DNA from: Occallatibacter savannae
GTDB lineage: Bacteria > Acidobacteriota > Terriglobia > Terriglobales > Acidobacteriaceae
Assembly: GCF_003131205.1 (NCBI RefSeq)
Contig: NZ_QFFY01000001.1
Coordinates: 930,001-994,000 of the forward strand
Reading direction: 5' to 3'
DNA length: 64,000 nt
The first letter of the stretch is position 1; each line of letters begins with the position of its first letter. The position numbers and the translations under genes are program-made. The notes beneath the pieces were generated by a model that was not told the origin of the DNA, searched no databases, and saw only the letters and a program-made list of their open reading frames with translations. Below, in pieces: positions 1-6,805 of the stretch.

Positions 1-291
1 ATAGCGCGCCATCTCGCGCACCAGCAGCAACGGAGCATGACGCAGCTTCATCCGCTCGCGCGCCTCTACGGCCAGCGCAGCCACCTTCTCCGAAGACACC
101 TGGGGCACCAGCTCTCCGATGCGGCCGGCAATCTGCACGCCGTCCTCGTAGAACTCGCCCTCCCAAAGCATGCAGGAGAGAACCGAACGGCGCAGCGCCT
201 GCTCCGGCGCAATCGCCACCGCCGGTGCTCCCTCGTGCGTGCGCAGATGCACACGCGGCTTCTTCGAATACTTCCTGAAATTCAAACGCAT
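1..291 (-). CDS. rsr: TROVE-domain Ro60/Rsr protein, N-terminal part (runs off the window)
   Basis: Only the first 97 codons are present; the rest lies beyond position 1. The segment around residues 31-52 (LRRSVLSCMLWEGEFYEDG) is the hallmark start of the TROVE domain of Ro60 and bacterial Rsr proteins. These ring-shaped HEAT-repeat proteins bind Y RNAs and the ends of misfolded or damaged RNAs. The ATG at 289-291 is preceded by a strong AAAGGAGG (about 299-306). The gene is last in a minus-strand cluster that contains five Y-RNA-like modules and a small CxxC protein, which fits the habit of Y RNA genes sitting next to rsr. Family assignment rests on the N-terminal motif alone, because the vWA-like C-terminal half cannot be seen. 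Confidence 0.83.
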   Translation of the reverse strand, partial: MRLNFRKYSKKPRVHLRTHEGAPAVAIAPEQALRRSVLSCMLWEGEFYEDGVQIAGRIGELVPQVSSEKVAALAVEARERMKLRHAPLLLVREMARY

Positions 292-436
292 CCCGCACCT
301 CCTTTCAAAGACCACATCAAGGCTCGCGATCACATCAACGGCCGCCATCACATCACCGAGTGTCATTCCGAGCGACCAACGGGAGTCGAGGAACCTGCAG
401 TTGCTCCTCCTCCGCAGTCACCGTGAATTTCTGTAC

Positions 437-471
437 CCCATTCACCGCACACCTCATCGTGCGATGTCGGG
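437..471. repeat. Palindromic repeat, copy 1
   Basis: An imperfect inverted repeat built around CCGCAC...GTGCGATG and ending in GTCGGG. A closely related palindrome (CCCGTTCATCGCAC...GTGCGATGAGCGGG) is at 60920-60956, so it belongs to a REP-like intergenic family. It lies between the rsr start and the nearest Y-RNA-like module. Confidence 0.55.
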
Positions 472-517
472 CAGCAATGAAGCCACACATCAGGGACAGA
501 GACTCGCCCCTGAAAAA

Positions 518-644
518 CTGCCGGGGAAAAGCGGCTATGGTCTTTCGCCGAACTCACGCTCGACGAGCAGGGTTCGAACCTGCTTGCCGGGAAGTCATTC
601 TCCCTCGGCTCACCCGAAGTAACCGTACCCTGCGCCACCGGCAG
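518..644 (-). ncRNA. Y-RNA-like module e with permuted tRNA-like domain (rsr-proximal)
   Basis: Read on the minus strand, the ends pair perfectly: CTGCCGG (644-638) with CCGGCAG (524-518), followed by a T5 run (517-513) that may end the transcript. The 5' strand continues GTGGCGCAGG and then GGTTACTTC, both shared with the other modules. The 3' strand has the shared TTCCCCGG. Inside is a textbook T-arm at 583-567, stem GCAGG/CCTGC with loop TTCGAAC. It is followed directly by TCGTCGA (566-560), an 8-base loop, and TCGGCGA (551-545), which pair over 7 bp with one G-U. This looks like a tRNA T-arm stacked on an acceptor stem that is closed by a loop, the tRNA mimicry known for YrlA-type bacterial Y RNAs. 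Transcript ends are inferred. Confidence 0.6.
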
Positions 645-674
645 ATCAGCTCAGTGCTGGAAGCGACAAAGATT

Positions 675-769
675 GGGTGCCCCAGGTCTCGACTCTGAGA
701 CCTGGGATCGAGCCGGGTGCCCCCGAGCCTGCCCTGAGCTTGCCGAAGGGTCCCTCGCACTTGGGGACC
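675..769. repeat. Dispersed GGGTGCCCC repeat, copy 1 (composite)
   Basis: Contains GGGTGCCCC twice (675, 716), a palindrome AGGTCTC...GAGACCT (684-703), the palindromic unit CCTGCCCTGAGCTTGCCGAAGGG-type block at 728-750, and TCCCTCGCACTTGGGGAC (751-768). Related copies are at 6701-6735, 29495-29553 and 60849-60883, all intergenic. It separates the CxxC protein gene from Y-RNA-like module e. Confidence 0.7.
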
Positions 770-799
770 GGAAATTTACATCATCGGCAGCCCGAGCTC

Positions 800-1132
800 T
801 CACCCAGCTCTCGCCGCCTCATCCTCATCTTCATCCACCCGCATCGGCTGGATCGTAGTCACCGCTGCGAATCCCCGCATCTTCGCAGATACGCGCACCG
901 GATCCACATCGATAGCCAGCTTGCTCATCTGCTCCCACGTCGGCCTGTACCGGTCGCTGAACTCGCTGCACTCATACACCGTGAACGGCACGCGGAAGCT
1001 CGGATCAGGCCGCGTGCAGATCACCAGCAAATCCGACTCGCGGTATCCAGTCATAAACTGGCCCCAGCTGCAGCGCTTGCAGAGGTGCTGGCTTCCCACC
1101 GGGGTTCCGTTCTTCACTTTTACCTTCGCCAT
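800..1132 (-). CDS. Small CxxC protein inside the Y-RNA/rsr cluster
   Basis: 110 residues, starting at ATG 1132 after AAAGGAG with 9-base spacing. The N-terminus is basic, followed by a single LCKRCSW (CxxC) near residue 17, which could be half of a zinc site together with C39 and C54. The C-terminus is acidic (DEDEDE). There is no signal peptide or membrane segment, and I recognise no family. It lies between Y-RNA-like modules d and e on the same strand as rsr, so co-transcription is likely. A role with the RNA cluster is an inference from position only. Confidence 0.72.
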   Translation of the reverse strand: MAKVKVKNGTPVGSQHLCKRCSWGQFMTGYRESDLLVICTRPDPSFRVPFTVYECSEFSDRYRPTWEQMSKLAIDVDPVRVSAKMRGFAAVTTIQPMRVDEDEDEAARAG

Positions 1133-1175
1133 CGCAAACGCTCCTTTCTAGCCGGATATACCAAAATTCTTGAAG

Positions 1176-1338
1176 TCAGCCGGGGAACAATCGGTTGCAG
1201 AAACGGTGCCGCTCAGTCGCCTGAACAAACACCAGGTGCTCTATCCACTGAGCTACCGAGGATTACTCCTCAGGCGAGAATCGAACTCGCGACCACCTCA
1301 TTGACAGTGAAGTAACTGCCACCTACACCACCGGCCAA
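1176..1338 (-). ncRNA. Y-RNA-like module d with a complete permuted tRNA mimic
   Basis: Minus strand. The ends TTGGCCGG (1338-1331) and CCGGCTGA (1183-1176) pair over 8 bp including wobbles. Shared motifs are GCCGGTGGTGTAGG and AGTTACTTC on the 5' side and TTGTTCCCCGG on the 3' side. In order the body holds: a hairpin CTTCA/TGAGG with a 7-base loop; a T-arm (1290-1274, loop TTCGATT); CTGAGGA (1273-1267); loop GTAA; TCCTCGG (1262-1256); TA; a D-arm (1253-1238, stem GCTC/GAGC, GG in the loop); A; and an anticodon-like arm CCTGG/TCAGG (1236-1220). CTGAGGA pairs with TCCTCGG over 7 bp, so all tRNA parts are present but circularly permuted through a closed acceptor end. The loop before CCTGG/TCAGG lacks U33, so decoding is unlikely. 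Confidence 0.62.
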
Positions 1339-1365
1339 ACCCATACATCTGCTGCAAAAACTTCT

Positions 1366-1418
1366 CTCGGGGAACAACCGGCCACGGCATTCATTGAGCC
1401 GCAGCCATCACCACCGAA
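1366..1418 (-). ncRNA. Y-RNA-like module c (short)
   Basis: Minus strand. TTCGG (1418-1414) pairs with CCGAG (1370-1366), bracketing the shared 5' motif GGTGGTGATGG and the shared 3' motif GTTGTTCCCC. Between them is only one hairpin, CGGC with a 9-base loop and GCCG. It is therefore a minimal Y-RNA-like stem of about 53 nucleotides without a tRNA-like domain. It lies between modules b and d. The short stem makes this the weakest of the five. Confidence 0.4.
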
Positions 1419-1427
1419 GATCAACAA

Positions 1428-1596
1428 ATCACCGGGGAACACGCGGAAAGAGACGGACTCGGTGCCTCCTCCCTTACGGAACCTTGCGCTTCGGGACTAC
1501 GCCCCCGCCCCGCAAAGTGAGCACATCCGGCAGGGCTCTCAACCCTGCGCGTCCTACTTGTGAGAGAAGTAACTCTTCCCTTTCACCACCGGCAAT
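1428..1596 (-). ncRNA. Y-RNA-like module b with degenerate tRNA-like arms
   Basis: Minus strand. ATTGCCGG (1596-1589) pairs with CCGGTGAT (1435-1428) over 8 bp with two wobbles. Shared motifs are GCCGGTGGTGAAAGG, AGTTACTTC and, at the 3' side, GTGTTCCCCGG. An anticodon-like arm has a perfect 5-bp stem TACTT/AAGTA with 7-base loop CTCTCAC. It is followed by a T-arm-like hairpin GCAGGG/CCCTGC with loop TTGAGAG, which departs from the TTCRA consensus. A further 7-bp hairpin CTTTGCG/CGCAAGG may replace the D or acceptor arm. Parallel layout with modules d and e supports a common origin. Confidence 0.5.
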
Positions 1597-1667
1597 CACT
1601 TACAAACACACGTATCCCGCCGTCCACAGAGCACTAACTCAGCGGATACATTTTTCAAACCCACTTA

Positions 1668-1737
1668 CCCGAGGGAACAAACAAACGCAGGTTTAGTTCG
1701 GTATCGACGAAGTACCTGTGTTCTTCGCCACTCGGGC
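1668..1737 (-). ncRNA. Y-RNA-like module a (short, first in the array)
   Basis: Minus strand. GCCCGAG begins the 5' strand (1737-1731), and its CCCGAG part pairs perfectly with CTCGGG (1673-1668). The 5' strand continues GTGGCGAAG and the 3' strand reads TTTGTTCCC, both matching the motifs of the other modules. The body is a single nested hairpin, CAGGT/ACCTG enclosing GGTA/TACC, with the shared TACTTC in the loop region. About 70 nucleotides long, it has no recognisable T-arm. Confidence 0.45.
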
Positions 1738-2006
1738 AAACACACAAAACGGCCCCCGTTACAACGGCTCGCTTCTAGTTGTCCGACCAGGTGCGCAGGA
1801 TAGGAGACGCCACAGTTGGCTTACTCGAGAACGACGAAGTGCGCCCGGCGGCCGGTCAGACTCTTATCGAGCCATTCCTGCCTAAGCATCGAATTGGGTA
1901 TGATGCAATTCATCGGGCGTTTCTCCTACGCACTTAGTACTTTGCCATAAGTAGGAGTGAAATTCAACTTATTCATTTGACCTTTTTCAAAGATATATTT
2001 ATTCAG
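1738..2006 (-). other. Upstream region of the Y-RNA/rsr cluster
   Basis: No gene seen. At 1923-1957 an imperfect hairpin reads CTCCTAC...GTAGGAG, with a nested ACTTA/TAAGT pairing that competes for the stem. On the minus strand this region should hold the promoter of the array. I find neither a convincing -35/-10 pair nor a sigma-54 GG-N10-GC site, although rsr operons elsewhere are often sigma-54/RtcR controlled. Confidence 0.3.
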
Positions 2007-2525
2007 CTATTTGTTCTTCCTGCTCAGAAAGCTGAACCTCGATTTCTTCTTCACCATTTCTCGCTCCGAATCAGTCCCGCTCTCGCCACTCTTCTCCGCA
2101 CTTTGCTGCTGGTCGGGAACTGCCTTTTTAGCGACTGCTCTTGCCGTAGCCCCGTGTGACCTCATCCAATTTAGAAAATCCTGCGGGTGCAATGGCTTGG
2201 CGAAAACCTGAAACTCATATCCGCGTCGAAAATATTCCTCGATAAATGGAGCAGCCGAAGCGGTCCCTGAAAACAGGACGTTCCGGCATTGAGGCAGAAA
2301 CGTCTCAAGCTCTGCGATGCTTTCGCATCCGTTCTTATCGCACGAATTACAGAATCCAGTCAGAAAGAAGTCGGGCTCAAACTCTCGCGCAATCGCCATC
2401 GCGGTGTCATGGTCATACGCTCCCCGGGCCTCGTATCCACACTCGTTCACAATCCTGCAGAGAATATCCACGAGCACCTTTTCGTCATCGAGAATCAGCA
2501 GTCGCGATACTTTCGCTTCGCTCAT
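2007..2525 (-). CDS. Receiver-like protein lacking the phosphorylatable Asp
   Basis: 172 residues; ATG 2525 follows GGAGG with 6-base spacing. Residues 1-120 follow the CheY fold: LLILDDEKV holds the acidic pair, VLFSGTA the conserved Ser/Thr, and VFAKPLHPQDF the conserved Lys. At the expected phosphorylation site, where PDLVLLD-type sequence is usual, it reads PDFFLTGFCNSC, so the Asp is missing, with Gly or Thr in its place. The C-terminal 50 residues are charged and basic (KKKSRFSFLSRKNK). It is probably a phosphorylation-independent scaffold or regulator. It is transcribed away from the PilZ protein gene at 2688, and a link between them is possible but not shown. Confidence 0.75.
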   Translation of the reverse strand: MSEAKVSRLLILDDEKVLVDILCRIVNECGYEARGAYDHDTAMAIAREFEPDFFLTGFCNSCDKNGCESIAELETFLPQCRNVLFSGTASAAPFIEEYFRRGYEFQVFAKPLHPQDFLNWMRSHGATARAVAKKAVPDQQQSAEKSGESGTDSEREMVKKKSRFSFLSRKNK

Positions 2526-2687
2526 ACCGGCCTCCTGATCAGAAGCTTTACACCCGATTCCTACGATCCTATTACTTTAGTCCCGCGGTACTTCGGAGTA
2601 ACCTTACAACCCTTCCGCACTTCCGCGCCCCCCGCTCATCGGTCAAACTACAAACAATTCATTCGTCTACATCGCAAGAGGGCTGGA

Positions 2688-3809
2688 ATGATCGGACGTG
2701 TAAGCTGGCTCGGCAAAGTGTTGAAGCCTGATTCCGAAACCCTCGCCGCATCCATCAACTGGCTCGAGAAATTCGTCACGCCAGAGGCGGATCGCGCCGA
2801 GCGCCGTCGCGTAGAACAATTCGCGGCTTATCGCTGGAACGGCACCTCCCTCACCTGCGACACCGTGCACGACATCAGCTCATCGGGCCTCTATCTCCTC
2901 ACCGCAGAGCGCTGGCAGCCTGGCACCATCGTCGCCCTCACGCTGCAACGCGAAGGGCCCCTCGATCCTGATCCCGCACGCCGCATCACCACGCAGACAC
3001 GCGTCATTCGCTGCGGTTCTGACGGAGTCGGCCTCTCCTTCCTCTGGGCCAAAGACGATCCCGAAGCGCGCCAGTGGGACGCTCTCATCGACTGCCTTAT
3101 CCAGCAGACCCGGCCTGCTCACATGGAAAGCCTCGCTCGCCTCGTCGAAGCCTTCGCCTTCCTCGGCCAGATCTGCCCCGACGGCATCGAAGAGATCTCC
3201 GAGTGGGTTCGCACCCGCGCCAGCAGCCATAAAATCCTCACCGCCGTCGCCATCGCGCTCAAAGCGAAACTCCTGCTCGAGAACGATCCGTATTCAGAGC
3301 AGCTTCTTGTCGATCCGCAGGTCACCCTGCGCATCCTTGAGGTCGGATCCGAAACTCACGAGGAATGGCTGCAGAACTTCTGGGCCGGCCTTCTCATCAC
3401 CGCCTCCGCAGCCAACGCACGACATGAAGGCCATCTCGAACTCGTCGAGACCTTCAGCCAGCTCACTTCCATTCCGATCCGCATCCTCACCGTCGTCTGC
3501 ACCAAATCCACCAAGGTTCTGCTTCACAATGGTCAGGTTGCGGCCAAGCGGCTCACCTGCAACACCGAAGAACTCGCCTCGACCGTCGGTGCTCGCGGAC
3601 CTCAGTTGCAGCGCGATCTCCAGTCCCTCGCCTCGCTCCAGCTGATTGAAAAAAGCGACCCCAGAGCTTCGGCGCTGGTCGCTGCCACAGAAACCCTGAT
3701 CACCGCGACCCCGCTCGCACTCAAGCTTTTCGCCTTTTGCAACGGTCACCGCGGCTCAGTTCCTGATTTCTACTTCGCCGAAAATACCGCCGCCGCAGCC
3801 GCGCGCTAA
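2688..3809 (+). CDS. PilZ-domain protein
   Basis: 373 residues from ATG 2688, chosen because GAGGG lies just upstream and the open frame before it is non-protein-like. An N-terminal helix (about 1-30) is followed by a PilZ-like segment: ERRRVEQF supplies the Arg-rich motif and HDISSSGLYL the D/NxSxxG motif, the two elements that bind cyclic di-GMP. The remaining 240 residues are mostly helical and unassigned. Cyclic di-GMP binding is therefore likely. The window encodes one GGDEF protein (52911) that could make the ligand. The gene is divergent from the receiver-like gene. Confidence 0.72.
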   Translation: MIGRVSWLGKVLKPDSETLAASINWLEKFVTPEADRAERRRVEQFAAYRWNGTSLTCDTVHDISSSGLYLLTAERWQPGTIVALTLQREGPLDPDPARRITTQTRVIRCGSDGVGLSFLWAKDDPEARQWDALIDCLIQQTRPAHMESLARLVEAFAFLGQICPDGIEEISEWVRTRASSHKILTAVAIALKAKLLLENDPYSEQLLVDPQVTLRILEVGSETHEEWLQNFWAGLLITASAANARHEGHLELVETFSQLTSIPIRILTVVCTKSTKVLLHNGQVAAKRLTCNTEELASTVGARGPQLQRDLQSLASLQLIEKSDPRASALVAATETLITATPLALKLFAFCNGHRGSVPDFYFAENTAAAAAR

Positions 3810-3839
3810 CAGCCCGATTCTGATGCGGTGAAGCGCGCC

Positions 3840-4295
3840 TCAGAACTTCCCCGCAACCTTCTGCGCCAGTTTCATCTCGACCGTCTTTCTCTGGTCAAGG
3901 TTCAGGCTCTTGCTGTAGACGCTTACCTTGAACGCGCCGGAACCCTTCTTCACCATCAGTCCTGTCGTCGGACCCACGCCGAGAAAGTAAGCCTCATCTC
4001 CAACTCCGCTTGCTGCTGATCGTTCCGCGCTCGCCATTGAACCCTTGCCCGCATTGAAGAAATCGAGGCTTTGCAGGTTCAGCGTCACCGATCCGCCCGT
4101 CTGAATATTCCAGGTGCACGTCTTCTTCAAGGACGGCATGATGTACGTGCCCTCCGCAACGCTCGCCCCTAGCGCCGAGCTCACATCTGCAGCCGTGAGC
4201 AAAGTACAGGCCTCCGTCGGCGGAGCAGCCGTCGCCACTTCGGGCGTCGCCAGGCTCAGCGCGCCAAGTGCCACCACGCAGATCATCACACGCAT
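3840..4295 (-). CDS. Secreted small protein of unknown function
   Basis: 151 residues from ATG 4295, preceded by AAAGGGGGT. MRVMICVVALGALSLATPEVATA is a typical signal peptide with cleavage near AAPPTEAC. The mature part has a Cys pair (ACTLLT and KTCTWN) and a CxLLTxxDVxxALG pattern often seen in secreted acidobacterial proteins. No catalytic motif is visible. It converges with the PilZ gene and is divergent from the DinB-like gene at 4448. Confidence 0.65.
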   Translation of the reverse strand: MRVMICVVALGALSLATPEVATAAPPTEACTLLTAADVSSALGASVAEGTYIMPSLKKTCTWNIQTGGSVTLNLQSLDFFNAGKGSMASAERSAASGVGDEAYFLGVGPTTGLMVKKGSGAFKVSVYSKSLNLDQRKTVEMKLAQKVAGKF

Positions 4296-4447
4296 ACTCA
4301 ACCCCCTTTCAATACTGCCGGAGCAGAATCCGATCATAGCGCCGGTCCCGTCAACCGTCGCGCGAAAACTCCGCGTTCACGGCACTCGATCCTAAGCCTT
4401 TGACATTCCCGGCGCGCGGATATGGCATCATTTCTCCGGAGGTATTT

Positions 4448-4999
4448 GTGAAGAAGACGCTTTATCTCTGTACAGCCCTGCTCTCCGCTGCATCCGTGTG
4501 CCATGCGCAAACCGCAGCTTCCCCCGCCAACCCCATCACCCAGAGCGAAAAAGGGCTCTACAACTTCATCGCCGGCACCATCGTGGGCGCTGCGCAGAAA
4601 ATGCCTGAAGAGAACTACTCCTTCAAGGCGACGCCCGATGTCCGCAGTTTCGGCCAGCTTGTCGGCCACGTCGCCGACGCCAACTACATGTTCTGCTCCA
4701 TGGCCTCCGGCGAGACCAATCCGTCGAAGAACATCGAGAAGACGAAGACCTCCAAAGCTGATCTGGTCGCAGCCGTCAAAGACTCCATCGCCTACTGCAA
4801 TCAGGTCTACGACAAAATGACGGACGCGAGCGGCAGCCAGATGACCAAGTTCCGCAGCTTCAATCTGTCCAGGCTCACGATCCTCTCACTCAACACCGCC
4901 CACACCGACGAGCACTACGGAAACATCGTCACCTACATGCGCCTCAAAGGCCTTGTTCCGCCCACCAGCGAAGGCCAGGCCGCACCGCCAAAGAAGTAG
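4448..4999 (+). CDS. Secreted DinB-like protein
   Basis: 183 residues. Start GTG 4448 is chosen because CCGGAGG lies 5-6 bases before it and the product then begins with a signal peptide (KKTLYLCTALLSAASVCHAQ). The mature four-helix bundle keeps the DinB metal-binding pattern: His in QLVGHVADAN and HxxxH in TAHTDEHYGN. DinB superfamily members bind a divalent metal, and many act as thiol transferases, but this exported branch has no assigned reaction. It ends 74 bases before the next gene. Confidence 0.75.
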   Translation: MKKTLYLCTALLSAASVCHAQTAASPANPITQSEKGLYNFIAGTIVGAAQKMPEENYSFKATPDVRSFGQLVGHVADANYMFCSMASGETNPSKNIEKTKTSKADLVAAVKDSIAYCNQVYDKMTDASGSQMTKFRSFNLSRLTILSLNTAHTDEHYGNIVTYMRLKGLVPPTSEGQAAPPKK

Positions 5000-5072
5000 C
5001 AGCTTCACAAATTGTGCATTTCCGGGGAACCGGCGGGTCCCTCCGCGCGTACAATTTCGCGTGAGGATCCCT

Positions 5073-5684
5073 ATGGCTCAGCGCATCACTCTGCGGCTGT
5101 TCTTCGCCTTCCTTCTCGTGTCGGCGCTCCTGCTCGGGGCCACTCCCGCGCGCGCCGACAAAGACATCGTGCAATTCGGCAGCAACATCAACGTCGCCGA
5201 AGGCCACACCATCCACGATGCCGTCTGCTTCTTCTGCAGCGTCAACGCCAAGGGCGACATCGATCACGACGTCGTCGTCTTCTTCGGCAACGTCCGCATC
5301 TCCCACCAGTCCAAGCACGATGTCGTCGTCTTCTTCGGCTCCATCCGCGCGGAAGACGACGCATCCATCGGCCATGACATGGTCAACTTCTTCGGCTCGA
5401 CGCATCTCGGCGAAAACGTCTCCGTCGGCGGCGACGCCGTCGTCATGTTTGGCGGAATGCACGCAGCCGACACCGTCAACATCGCCGGAAGCCGCGTCTC
5501 ACAGCCCATCTGGATCTTCTGGACTCCGCTCGTCGTTCTCGGTCTGATCGTCACCCTCATCGTCCACGAAGTCCGTTCCTATCGCCGGCGCCGCTACTAC
5601 GCCGCATACGGCTACGCCACTGTGCCGCCCGGTGTACCACCGCCCGCTCCGCCGCAGCCCCAGGGTCCGGTTCAGCAGCCCTAG
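5073..5684 (+). CDS. Exported beta-solenoid (bactofilin/polymer-forming-like) membrane protein
   Basis: 203 residues from ATG 5073 (GAGGA upstream). A signal peptide (FFAFLLVSALLLGATPARA) is followed by five or six short repeats of the form HDVVVFFGxxxI (VCFFCS, VVVFFGN, VVVFFGS, MVNFFGS, VVMFGG), spaced 17-20 residues apart, as in a small right-handed beta-helix. A transmembrane helix (IWIFWTPLVVLGLIVTLIV) comes next, then a basic patch RSYRRRRYY and a Pro-rich tail. The repeat is similar in kind to polymer-forming cytoskeletal proteins, but here it is exported. No enzyme motif is seen. Confidence 0.65.
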   Translation: MAQRITLRLFFAFLLVSALLLGATPARADKDIVQFGSNINVAEGHTIHDAVCFFCSVNAKGDIDHDVVVFFGNVRISHQSKHDVVVFFGSIRAEDDASIGHDMVNFFGSTHLGENVSVGGDAVVMFGGMHAADTVNIAGSRVSQPIWIFWTPLVVLGLIVTLIVHEVRSYRRRRYYAAYGYATVPPGVPPPAPPQPQGPVQQP

Positions 5685-5715
5685 CTCGATGCAACGCTGA
5701 ACTAAACTTGAGCAG

Positions 5716-6687
5716 GTGAACCTGGTCGAACGGCCATTGCGCATCGTCATCCCCGGGGGCAGCGGCCAGGTCGGACGCGTCCTCGCCCGCTACTTCTCCC
5801 AGCGCGGCCATCAGGTCATCGTTCTCACGCGCGGCCCGCACACCGCCGAGTGGCAAACCGTCCACTGGGACGCCGAAACTCCCGGCATCTGGACCCAGTA
5901 CCTCGACGGCGCCGACGTCTGCATCAACCTCGCCGGCCGCAGCGTCAACTGCCGCTACACCCCCGACAACCGCATCGACATCTACAACTCCCGCATCGTC
6001 TCCACACGGCTCCTGGGCGAGGTCATCGGCTCTCTCGCGCACCCGCCCCGCCTCTGGCTTAACGCCTCCACCGCGACCATCTACCGCCACGCACTCGACC
6101 GCCCCATGGACGAGCACACCGGCGAACTCGGCGGCAACGAACCCCACGTCCCCGACACCTGGCGATTCTCCATCCGCGTCGCCAAAGACTGGGAGACAGC
6201 CTTCTTCAATGCGCCCACGCCCCTCACGCGCAAAGTCGCCATGCGCTCCGCCATCACCCTCAGCCCCGTCCCCGGCAATGCCTTCGCTGTCCTTTCAAAT
6301 CTCGCTCGCCTCGGACTCGGCGGCACTCAGGGCAACGGCCGCCAGTGGGTCTCCTGGATTCACGAAGACGACTTCGCCCGCGCCGTCGAATTCCTTATCG
6401 CCCGCGACGATCTTCACGGCCCCATCAACATCGCTTCGCCTAACCCCGAGCGCAACCGCGACTTCATGGCCATTCTGCGCGAAGCCTGGGACATGCCCAA
6501 CGGCATTCCTGCTCCGCGTCCCATCCTTGAACTCGCCGCGCTCCTCATGCGCACCGAGACCGAACTCGTCCTCAAAAGCCGCCGCGTCGTCCCCGCGCGC
6601 CTCCTCGAAGCCGGCTTTAGATTCGAGTTCCCCAACTGGCCCCACGCCGCCGAAGACCTCGTCCAAAAATGGCGCCTCCGCGACTAA
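5716..6687 (+). CDS. TIGR01777-family NAD(P)-dependent epimerase/dehydratase
   Basis: 323 residues from GTG 5716, with a weak ribosome binding site. The Rossmann start IVIPGGSGQVGRVLARYF carries GGxGxxG. CINLAGRSVNCRY and NSRIVSTRLL are signature blocks of the YfcH/TIGR01777 group, followed by SAITLSP and QWVSWIHEDDFARAVEFL. The C-terminal 50 residues match the DUF1731 tail (ELVLKSRRVVPARLLEAGFRFEFP). Substrate unknown. Length is normal for the family. Confidence 0.88.
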   Translation: MNLVERPLRIVIPGGSGQVGRVLARYFSQRGHQVIVLTRGPHTAEWQTVHWDAETPGIWTQYLDGADVCINLAGRSVNCRYTPDNRIDIYNSRIVSTRLLGEVIGSLAHPPRLWLNASTATIYRHALDRPMDEHTGELGGNEPHVPDTWRFSIRVAKDWETAFFNAPTPLTRKVAMRSAITLSPVPGNAFAVLSNLARLGLGGTQGNGRQWVSWIHEDDFARAVEFLIARDDLHGPINIASPNPERNRDFMAILREAWDMPNGIPAPRPILELAALLMRTETELVLKSRRVVPARLLEAGFRFEFPNWPHAAEDLVQKWRLRD

Positions 6688-6700
6688 ACTTTCCACACTC

Positions 6701-6735
6701 GGGTGCCCCCGGTCCCTCGCACTTGGGGACCGGGG
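6701..6735. repeat. Dispersed GGGTGCCCC repeat, copy 2 (short form)
   Basis: GGGTGCCCCCGG followed by TCCCTCGCACTTGGGGACC, almost identical to the corresponding parts of the copy at 675-769 but without the CCTGAGCTTG block. It lies between the epimerase and LigD-type polymerase genes. Confidence 0.7.
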
Positions 6736-6805
6736 AATGAAGCATCCAATCCATCGGGCGGGTTCCCGATCCCCCGACCGGCATCCATATCGAAGAGGGA
6801 CTGTA

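Noticed and set aside
1260..1340. A normal tRNA-Asp (GUC) gene on the minus strand
   Set aside because: There is a T-arm and an anticodon-like loop with GUC, but no 5' acceptor strand matches the 3' strand at that end. The acceptor partner lies downstream through a GTAA loop, so it is a permuted mimic.
2289..2687. N-terminal extension of the PilZ protein gene
   Set aside because: The 133 upstream codons overlap the divergent receiver gene, have no ribosome binding site and no protein-like composition.
6209..6805. Upstream extension of the LigD-type gene
   Set aside because: It is an out-of-frame shadow of the epimerase gene, rich in Ser, Pro and Arg; ATG 6806 has a good ribosome binding site.
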